5,032 nt of DNA from Fimbriimonadaceae bacterium (lineage in GTDB: Bacteria > Armatimonadota > Fimbriimonadia > Fimbriimonadales > Fimbriimonadaceae), in assembly GCA_019454665.1 (NCBI GenBank), contig JACFNW010000204.1, forward strand, positions 1-5,032. Reading direction: 5' to 3'. Shown piece after piece: positions 1 through 4,639 of the stretch; within the stretch, counting starts at the first letter, position 1; every line of letters begins with the position of its first letter. The translations under genes were made by a program, and so were the position numbers. A model generated the notes under the pieces. It saw only the letters and a program-made list of their open reading frames with translations. It did no database searches and was not told where the DNA came from.

Positions 1-1319
1 GCCACCGACAACCGCGTGGGTGCGTGCGGCACCACGGTGTCGTTGTCGAGGATCATCAGCGATTCGAGCCGACCAAACTGGGCCAAACCCACCAGGGCCG
101 CTCGCGTCTGCGAGCCGAACAAGAGACGCCGCTTCAACTGGGCCGCGCCAAGCGAGGGGAATCGGCTCTTGATCAACGAAGCCGCGCCGGCCACATGGGG
201 CGAGGCCATCGAAGTGCCGGAGTACATCTCGTAGCCGTCCGGGGTCCCGTCGCCATCGTAGGCCACCGGCACGGTGCTCAGGATGTCGTCGCCAGGAGCG
301 AATAGGTCCACCGTGAGACCGTAGTTCGAGAACGAAGCGCGCTGATCGCGGTCGTTGGTTGCGCCGACGCTGACCACGTTGGAGACTTCTCGGTTGTAGC
401 TTGCGGGATAAAAGGGACTGTTGTCCACGTTGCGCCCGGCGTTCCCCGCCGCCGCGACGAACAGGATGCCTGCGTCCCGAGCGCGCTCGATGGCCTCTTT
501 CATCAGTTGGCTGTGGCTGCCGCCGCCCCAACTGTTGTTCATGATGTGCGCCCCGTTCGTACGGGCGAAGTCAATGGAAAGGATCGCGTTGGCCGAAGTG
601 CCGCCATCGGGACCCAGGAAGCGGACCGGCATGATCCGCACGCGGTGAGCCACGCCGGCGATGCCCACGTTGTTGTTGGCGACCGCCCCAATGGTGCCGG
701 CGACATGGGTGCCGTGGCCGTCTTCGTCGGCTGGATTGGCGTCGTTGGAATAGAAGTCGTAGCCGATGACTTGGTTCGAGCCGTCGCGAAGGATGTTCGC
801 GCTCAGGTCGGGATGCCCGGCGTCCACCCCGGTGTCAATCACGGCCACGATGGTGCCTTCGCTGCCCGTCGTCACGGCCCAAGCGTTGAGGGCGTTGATG
901 TCCGCGCCGGCGGTGCCGCCCGTCTGGCCCGTGTTGCGGAGCGCCCACTGCTGGGAGAATTTGGGGTCGTTGGGAAGAGCCTGCGCGGGACGGTACACAT
1001 AGTCGAGTTCTGCGACCCGGACTTCCGGAACCCGCTTCAGAGCCTCCACATAGCCGTCGGCCGACTGCCTCGCCCTCGGGGGCAACAGCAGTCTGGCGAA
1101 GTGAGGACTCTTGACACGGGTGTCCACCGCGAGGCCAAGGTCCGCGACCACACGAGATCGCCGTGCGTTCGAAGTCCCCGCCCTGAACGCCACCAACACG
1201 GCATTGGGCCGGAACTCGCCCTTTCCCTTCGCCTCGAACGGCCCCTGCGCGCCCACAGAGCCCGCAGAACCGACCAGCATACAGCCGCTCAGGGCCGCCA
1301 GAATCGCAAACCTCAACAT
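1..1319 (-). CDS. Secreted subtilisin-family (S8) serine protease, C-terminus off the window
   Basis: Reading the minus strand from the ATG at 1319 gives 439 uninterrupted codons to the window edge. The protein is a subtilase: an extracytoplasmic endopeptidase made as a proenzyme. Residues 1-24 form a signal peptide with cleavage plausible at VGA|QG (24/25). Residues about 36-112 resemble the inhibitory propeptide of fervidolysin-like subtilases. The catalytic domain starts near 120. It carries the whole triad and oxyanion residue: Asp162 in VIDTGV, His202 in GHGTHVAGT, Asn293 in AAAGN and Ser370 in GTSMASPHVAGAA. A DGDGTPDG loop (355-362) sits just before the Ser motif. After residue 420 the PHAPTRLSV stretch looks like a linker into a further domain, which is not visible. 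No upstream in-frame ATG lies nearby. An LSGC string at 10-13 matches a lipobox, but its hydrophobic stretch is too short to favour a lipoprotein. Family assignment is firm; the substrate is unknown. Confidence 0.95.
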   Translation of the reverse strand, partial: MLRFAILAALSGCMLVGSAGSVGAQGPFEAKGKGEFRPNAVLVAFRAGTSNARRSRVVADLGLAVDTRVKSPHFARLLLPPRARQSADGYVEALKRVPEVRVAELDYVYRPAQALPNDPKFSQQWALRNTGQTGGTAGADINALNAWAVTTGSEGTIVAVIDTGVDAGHPDLSANILRDGSNQVIGYDFYSNDANPADEDGHGTHVAGTIGAVANNNVGIAGVAHRVRIMPVRFLGPDGGTSANAILSIDFARTNGAHIMNNSWGGGSHSQLMKEAIERARDAGILFVAAAGNAGRNVDNSPFYPASYNREVSNVVSVGATNDRDQRASFSNYGLTVDLFAPGDDILSTVPVAYDGDGTPDGYEMYSGTSMASPHVAGAASLIKSRFPSLGAAQLKRRLLFGSQTRAALVGLAQFGRLESLMILDNDTVVPHAPTRLSV

Positions 1320-1326
1320 CTGCTTC

Positions 1327-1332
1327 AGGATA
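1327..1332 (-). promoter_or_regulatory. Candidate -10 box for the protease gene (leaderless-type)
   Basis: On the minus strand TATCCT ends 7 nt before the protease ATG. This fits the TANNNT pattern, and the distance would place transcription initiation at or next to the start codon. No Shine-Dalgarno-like run lies in the 7-nt gap (GAAGCAG). I see no convincing -35 hexamer. The call is inferred from motif and spacing only. Confidence 0.35.
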
Positions 1333-1428
1333 CACCATGGTCGTCTGGGCTCCCGAACGGCGCGCCGGGGCGTTCCACAACGAGCAGGGAATCCCACAAG
1401 CAATTCGATCCGTTTCCAAAAACCTGGT

Positions 1429-1466
1429 AATTCCACTGGGTTCCCCCGTATTTCGACTGTGGAATT
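1429..1466. repeat. 8-bp inverted repeat upstream of flagellin
   Basis: AATTCCAC (1429-1436) is the exact reverse complement of GTGGAATT (1459-1466), with 22 nt between the arms. Centre-to-centre distance of the arms is 30 bp, about three helical turns. It could be an operator for a dimeric or tetrameric regulator of flagellin or of the divergent protease. As a hairpin it would be weak because the arms are AT-rich and the loop is long. Function is inferred from position only. Confidence 0.4.
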
Positions 1467-1530
1467 CCTCCTGTGAGCATTACCGGTACGGGCCAGCAGA
1501 CATGGACAGTCGGACGAGCGGCCCAAGCAC

Positions 1531-1535
1531 GGAGG
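1531..1535 (+). promoter_or_regulatory. Shine-Dalgarno site of flagellin
   Basis: GGAGG lies 10 nt before the ATG at 1546 and fixes the flagellin start. The site overlaps ACGGA (1529-1533), which matches the ANGGA core bound by CsrA. A second ANGGA, ATGGA, lies at 1502-1506. Confidence 0.85.
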
Positions 1536-1545
1536 AACCACCAAC

Positions 1546-2979
1546 ATGTCGTTTCGCATCAACAACAACATCTCGGCCATGACCGCCCTGCGCAACGTGG
1601 GCAACACCAACATCGAAGCCCAGCGCAGCATCACGCGACTCTCCACCGGTCTCCGGATCAACTCCGGCGCCGACGACCCCGCCGGTCTCATCATCTCCGA
1701 GACCTTCCGCGCCCAGATCGGAGGCCTCGAGCAGGCCATCCGCAACAACCAGGACGCGATCAACTTCGGCAAGACCGCCGAGGGTGCGCTCGCCGAGATC
1801 AGCAAGCTCCTCAAGGATGCCCGCGCTCTGGCCGTCACCGGCGCCAACAGCGCGACGCTCAGCGAGGCGCAGGTCCAGGCGAACCAGCAGCAACTCAACT
1901 CGATCGCCGAGTCCATCACCCGCATTTCCGAGCAGACGCAGTTCGGCAGCAAGAAGCTGCTCGACGGCAGCGCCGGCGTGGTCGCCTCCTCGATCAGCGC
2001 GACGAACATCAACTACGTCAGCTTCACGGGCACGTTCAACGGCCAGGCGATCACCGCCGACTCGGCCGTCACCATGAACGTCACGACCGACGCCGAGCGC
2101 GCCACCCTGACCGGCACGCGAACGTTCGCCCTCGCCACGCCGGTTATGTCCGCGGCAGGCTCGGTCTCGATCAACGGACGCACGTTCTCCGTCACCACCG
2201 CCGACACGATCAGCGACGTGGTGGGCCGCATCAATCAGGCCAGCGAAGTCACCGGTGTGACCGCCGCATGGGCTGCGGGTGGCGGCGTGGTCCTCACCAG
2301 CAAGGAGTACGGCTCGGCGGCCGAGGTCAACCTCAACGACGCCAGCGGCATCCTGCTCTCGGCGGCGGGCGCCACGACCGATGCCGGAGTGAACGCCGTC
2401 GCCGACGTGTCGGTCACGGTCAACGGTTCGGCGGCAACGGTGACCTTCAACCAGGGCTCGGGCCTCAATCTGAAGGACCAGTACGGCAACACCATCACCC
2501 TCACCGAGAACGGCAACCTGACCAGCACGGCGCTCACCGTCGCCCAACTCAACGTGGGACGGACGCAGTTCCAGATCGGCGCGAACGCCGGTCAAACGGC
2601 CGGCCTCAACATCGCGAACTTCGCCGCGAGCGAACTCGGCAAGGGCGTCGTGTCCGGCTTGACTCTCGCCAACCTCGACATCACCGGCGGCACGTCGGCC
2701 ACCCAGGCGATGCAGGTCATTGACAAGGCGATCGAAGAGGTCTCTGCCGCCCGCGGCAACATCGGCAACTTCATCCGCAACACGCTGGAATCGCAGGTCC
2801 GCAACCTCGGCGTGGCCAAGGAGAACCTGACGGCCAGCGAATCCGCGGTCCGCGATGCCGACATCGCCGACGAGATGACCAACTTCACGAAACTGCAGAT
2901 TCTGCAGCAGAGCGGTATGGCGATGCTCGCGCAAGCGAACTCGTCCCCGAACGCTGTGCTGTCACTGCTCCGTGGCTAG
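1546..2979 (+). CDS. fliC: Flagellin, structural subunit of the flagellar filament
   Basis: This 477-residue protein is the filament subunit, secreted unfolded through the flagellar type III export channel and polymerised outside the cell. The conserved D0/D1 N-terminal part spans about 1-142, with INNNISAM near the start and LSTGLRINSGADDPAGL at 32-48. The conserved C-terminal part spans about 385-477, with ESAVRDADIADEM at 432-444 and the typical LSLLRG end. The middle (about 143-385) is the variable, surface-exposed part. Residues about 207-263 read like a Flagellin_IN repeat: a VSINGRTFSV strand, then DTISDVVGRIN, then GGGVVLTSKEYGS. At the position of the Salmonella TLR5-contact segment (LQRVRELAV) this protein has LLKDARALAV, with Asp where FliC Arg90 lies. 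No signal peptide is present, as expected for a flagellin. The start is set by GGAGG 10 nt upstream, and a hairpin terminator follows the TAG stop. No other flagellar gene is adjacent, so it is probably monocistronic. Confidence 0.97.
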   Translation: MSFRINNNISAMTALRNVGNTNIEAQRSITRLSTGLRINSGADDPAGLIISETFRAQIGGLEQAIRNNQDAINFGKTAEGALAEISKLLKDARALAVTGANSATLSEAQVQANQQQLNSIAESITRISEQTQFGSKKLLDGSAGVVASSISATNINYVSFTGTFNGQAITADSAVTMNVTTDAERATLTGTRTFALATPVMSAAGSVSINGRTFSVTTADTISDVVGRINQASEVTGVTAAWAAGGGVVLTSKEYGSAAEVNLNDASGILLSAAGATTDAGVNAVADVSVTVNGSAATVTFNQGSGLNLKDQYGNTITLTENGNLTSTALTVAQLNVGRTQFQIGANAGQTAGLNIANFAASELGKGVVSGLTLANLDITGGTSATQAMQVIDKAIEEVSAARGNIGNFIRNTLESQVRNLGVAKENLTASESAVRDADIADEMTNFTKLQILQQSGMAMLAQANSSPNAVLSLLRG

Positions 2980-3002
2980 TAAAGCTCGTCACTCGTCCAA
3001 AC

Positions 3003-3027
3003 AAGGGCCCGGCTTTGCCGGGCTCTT
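3003..3027 (+). terminator. Hairpin terminator after flagellin, probably bidirectional
   Basis: The arms 3003-3013 and 3017-3027 pair over 11 bp with one G-U pair. The core is GCCCGGC / GCCGGGC with a TTT loop. On the plus strand the stem ends in TCTTT, 23 nt after the flagellin stop. On the minus strand it is followed by CTTGTTT, so it could also stop leftward transcription coming from the tRNA. The T tract is short on both strands. Confidence 0.8.
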
Positions 3028-3031
3028 TGGC

Positions 3032-3070
3032 ATTTGGGCGAAGCCAAATCGGATGACGACTCGTCGAGTC
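3032..3070. repeat. Two small dyads downstream of the flagellin terminator
   Basis: ATTTGG (3032-3037) pairs with CCAAAT (3044-3049) across a 6-nt loop. GACTCG (3058-3063) and CGAGTC (3065-3070) form a 13-bp dyad around a single central T. They lie between the flagellin terminator and the 11-nt repeat arrays. Their role is unknown; backup termination or protein binding would both fit the convergent setting. Confidence 0.45.
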
Positions 3071-3102
3071 CGTCGCTATGTTGTCGTGGGAAGTCGAAGC
3101 CG

Positions 3103-3193
3103 ATGGCAAGTTGCCGGCAGGTTGTCGGCAGGTCGCACCTCCATATCACTTGCCAGCCACTCGCCGACCACTTGCCGGCCACCTGCCGACCAC
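3103..3193. repeat. Opposed arrays of an 11-nt repeat forming an imperfect long hairpin
   Basis: Three tandem 11-mers run at 3103-3113, 3114-3124 and 3125-3135 (ATGGCAAGTTG, CCGGCAGGTTG, TCGGCAGGTCG). After a 10-nt spacer come four tandem 11-mers in the opposite orientation at 3146-3156, 3157-3167, 3168-3178 and 3179-3189 (TCACTTGCCAG, CCACTCGCCGA, CCACTTGCCGG, CCACCTGCCGA), plus a partial CCAC at 3190-3193. The reverse complement of the last full copy, TCGGCAGGTGG, matches the third left copy at 10 of 11 positions. The arrays can therefore pair into a stem of about 33 bp with several mismatches. They fill most of the gap between the convergent flagellin and tRNA genes. Direct observation supports the repeat; its function is unknown. 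Confidence 0.85.
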
Positions 3194-3214
3194 GGCCTAC
3201 GCCTTCGCGATGGC

Positions 3215-3292
<78 letters not shown>

Positions 3293-3302
3293 GACCGGGG
3301 GA

Positions 3303-3329
3303 ATAGTACCCGTGACCGGCCGACGGCAA
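3303..3329 (-). promoter_or_regulatory. Possible promoter of the tRNA gene
   Basis: On the minus strand TTGCCG (3329-3324) and TACTAT (3308-3303) are separated by 15 nt. TACTAT ends 10 nt before the mature 5' end of the tRNA, a sensible distance for a short leader. Neither hexamer is a strong consensus and the spacer is short. The tRNA might instead be co-transcribed with the thioredoxin-like gene, which ends 49 nt upstream. Confidence 0.3.
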
Positions 3330-3341
3330 CGCCCGGCGCGG

Positions 3342-4484
3342 CTATCGGTCCGACTTGTTCAGCATCTGGCTCAGCGTCTTTTCCAGGGCCTCGCCTCGGA
3401 GCGACTGAACCGTGGCCAAGATCTTGCCTGTGTCGCCATCCACCAGCAGCGCGAACGGGATTCCCTCGACGCCGTACTGCTTGCCGATCGTGATGTCCCA
3501 GTACTTGCCTTCGTAAATCTGACGCCAGGGCATGTTGCGCTCCTTGGTAAACGCGGCGAGCTTCTCCGCCTGGTTGGCCTGGTCGAGGCTGATGCCGAGA
3601 ATCTCGAGGCCCTGGCTGTGGAACCGCTCGTAGGCCTTGGTCAGGTTGGGCAACTCGGCGAGGCACGGGCCGCACCACATCGCCCAGAAGTCGAGCAACA
3701 CGGTCTTGCCCTTGTAACTGGACGGGAAGGAGATCTTGGTGCCGTCGGTCGCCACGGCCTCGAACGGCGGCACGATCGCGCCGACGCTCAGGTCCGGAGG
3801 CAGCGGAATGGCATCCACCGACTTCTGCGATTGCACGGCCAGCAACTTGCCGCCCTCGGCCTTCAGCTCGTAGGTCCCCGAGCCAAAGTTGAACGGACCC
3901 ATCACCGTCTCGGCGCGACCGTCGTTTTTGCCGTTGCCGTTGCGGTCCACCCAGACGCGCGGGCTGGAGCCCAGGTCGCCGGCGAACATGATCTTGAACG
4001 TCTCGTTGCCGACGGCCAGCGTGCCCTGGTAGCCGAAGTCGCCGTAGTAGAGAAGCGTGTTCTTCAGCGCCGCGCGCGCCGGGTCGTTCTTGTCGAATCG
4101 GTAGGCGTTGACCGTGGCTTCCTGACCGGAGATCGAGACCTTGGCCGAGCCCTGATGCATGGTCATGCCATTGGTCGTCCGGCTCTGCCAGGTGGTCGCG
4201 GGATCGTCCGTGAGGTCGCCGTTGCCGTTGGAATCCACAAACAGGCGGGCGGGCGCACCTTCCGGCTCGTCCAAGATGAACGCGAAGGACTTCGCACCGA
4301 ACACCATCGTGCCGTACATCGGCGCCTTCAGGTCGGCGGGCGCCTTCTTGACGGCCTCCGACTTGGCGGTCATCTCGGCGCGAACGGGCATGTAGCCGCC
4401 CATCTTCGCCGTCATCCCGCTGGGGACGAAAGCCAGGTTGGAGGCTTGTGTGACAAGCAGAGCAGAGGCGAGCAATGTCGTCAT
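3342..4484 (-). CDS. TlpA/ResA-like thiol-disulfide oxidoreductase with duplicated N-terminal module
   Basis: This 380-residue protein is about twice the length of a simple TlpA or ResA. The C-terminal part (about 232-380) is a thioredoxin fold of the AhpC/TSA-Redoxin type. It has FWAMWCGPC with active-site Cys271 and Cys274, the cis-Pro context GIPFALLVD (Pro343) and the EILGISLD strand. Such domains reduce or exchange disulfides in exported proteins, for example during cytochrome c maturation. The N-terminus is hydrophobic (residues 3-20) but has no positive charge, so export is likely but not certain. Residues about 58-94 and 153-189 are two copies of one module, each ending in a DxNGNG loop (DSNGNGDLTDD at 84-94, DRNGNGKNDG at 180-189) that looks like a calcium-binding loop. 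The only Shine-Dalgarno-like bases, AGG, are 3 nt from the ATG, too close to be useful. The tRNA lies 49 nt downstream. The fold is secure; partner and function are not known. Confidence 0.93.
   Translation of the reverse strand: MTTLLASALLVTQASNLAFVPSGMTAKMGGYMPVRAEMTAKSEAVKKAPADLKAPMYGTMVFGAKSFAFILDEPEGAPARLFVDSNGNGDLTDDPATTWQSRTTNGMTMHQGSAKVSISGQEATVNAYRFDKNDPARAALKNTLLYYGDFGYQGTLAVGNETFKIMFAGDLGSSPRVWVDRNGNGKNDGRAETVMGPFNFGSGTYELKAEGGKLLAVQSQKSVDAIPLPPDLSVGAIVPPFEAVATDGTKISFPSSYKGKTVLLDFWAMWCGPCLAELPNLTKAYERFHSQGLEILGISLDQANQAEKLAAFTKERNMPWRQIYEGKYWDITIGKQYGVEGIPFALLVDGDTGKILATVQSLRGEALEKTLSQMLNKSDR
4445..4457. promoter_or_regulatory. Palindromic site CTTGTGTGACAAG, copy 1
   Basis: CTTGT and ACAAG flank GTG, and the symmetry extends one base each side (GCTTGT/ACAAGC, 4444-4458). 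It lies within codons 10-14 of the thioredoxin-like gene, downstream of its candidate -10 box. It matches copy 2 at 4570-4582 at all but the first spacer base. Both fit TNGTNNNACNA, the general operator form of FadR-type GntR regulators. A site just inside the gene would suit a repressor. This role is inferred. Confidence 0.4.
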
Positions 4485-4490
4485 GCGCCT

Positions 4491-4496
4491 ATTCTA
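4491..4496 (-). promoter_or_regulatory. Candidate -10 box of the thioredoxin-like gene (leaderless-type)
   Basis: On the minus strand TAGAAT, five of six matches to TATAAT, ends 6 nt before the ATG at 4484. Initiation at the usual distance would fall on or beside the start codon, giving a leaderless mRNA. No clear -35 hexamer is seen; its place is taken by the left arm of the inverted repeat at 4507-4522. Confidence 0.45.
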
Positions 4497-4506
4497 TCGC
4501 GCTTTT

Positions 4507-4623
4507 GTTCGGGTTGGTTCGGGTTGGCTCGGTTTTTGTGCGGTAAGGTTCGGTGGGGTCAGGATTGCCCTTGTCTGACAAGCCATTCCGAACCAATCCA
4601 AGCCCAACCGAACCAACCCGAAC
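4507..4623. repeat. 16-bp perfect inverted repeat made of ~10-nt tandem units
   Basis: GTTCGGGTTGGTTCGG (4507-4522) is the exact reverse complement of 4608-4623, with 85 nt between. The left arm lies in tandem decamers TTCGGGTTGG (4508-4517, 4518-4527) followed by a degenerate CTCGG. The right arm lies in inverted decamers CCGAACCAAT, CCAAGCCCAA, CCGAACCAAC (4588-4617) and a trailing CCGAACCC. The element occupies most of the gap between two minus-strand genes. It could terminate transcription of the upstream isomerase gene or shape the promoter of the thioredoxin-like gene, but neither arm is followed by a long T tract. The pairing is observed; the role is not known. Confidence 0.85.
4570..4582. 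promoter_or_regulatory. Palindromic site CTTGTCTGACAAG, copy 2
   Basis: CTTGTC and GACAAG are perfect arms around a central T. The site lies inside the 85-nt spacer of the large inverted repeat, upstream of the candidate thioredoxin-gene promoter. The centres of the two copies are 125 bp apart, close to 12 helical turns, so a looped complex is geometrically possible. Confidence 0.45.
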
Positions 4624-4639
4624 CCTAATCTGAGCCCAA

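Larger units (their letters stand above)
1320..1545. other. Divergent intergenic region between protease and flagellin
   Basis: These 226 nt hold no gene. They must contain promoters firing in both directions. Visible elements are the 10-bp palindrome CGGCGCGCCG (1358-1367), the inverted repeat at 1429-1466, the 8-bp palindrome TACCGGTA (1481-1488) and the flagellin ribosome binding site. I found no clear sigma-28 (TAAA-N15-GCCGATAA) or sigma-54 (TGGCAC-N5-TTGCA) promoter for flagellin. The nearest sigma-28-like match is TAAT at 1428 with CCCGTATT at 1445, and its 13-nt spacer is too short. Confidence 0.7.

Noticed and set aside
1281..1319. Lipoprotein signal in the protease (LSGC, residues 10-13)
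   Set aside because: The hydrophobic stretch before the Cys is only about six residues, shorter than usual. Hydrophobic sequence continues past it to a good signal peptidase I site at VGA|QG.
835..1419. 194-codon minus-strand frame overlapping the protease N-terminus
   Set aside because: It is in a different frame from the propeptide and signal peptide, and it ends just after the Asp-motif region without any domain of its own.
507..1430. 307-codon plus-strand frame opposite the protease
   Set aside because: It runs antisense to a frame holding the complete subtilisin catalytic set. Its own product is rich in Arg, Val, Gly and His and has no recognisable motif.
1428..1452. Sigma-28 flagellin promoter (TAAT ... 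CCCGTATT)
   Set aside because: The spacer is 13 nt instead of about 15, and the -10-like part matches GCCGATAA poorly.
1480..2934. 484-codon open frame antisense to flagellin
   Set aside because: Long antisense frames are common in GC-rich genes. Its protein is Arg/Gly/Val/Asp-rich and low in complexity with no recognisable domain, while the sense frame is a textbook flagellin.
3103..3193. CRISPR array
   Set aside because: Units are 11 nt with no unique spacers between them, far shorter than CRISPR repeats, and the two sides are in opposite orientation.
3312..4628. 438-codon plus-strand frame opposite the thioredoxin-like gene
   Set aside because: It is the antisense shadow of the WCGPC-bearing frame and ends inside the decamer repeats, giving a low-complexity Gln/Pro/Asn tail.
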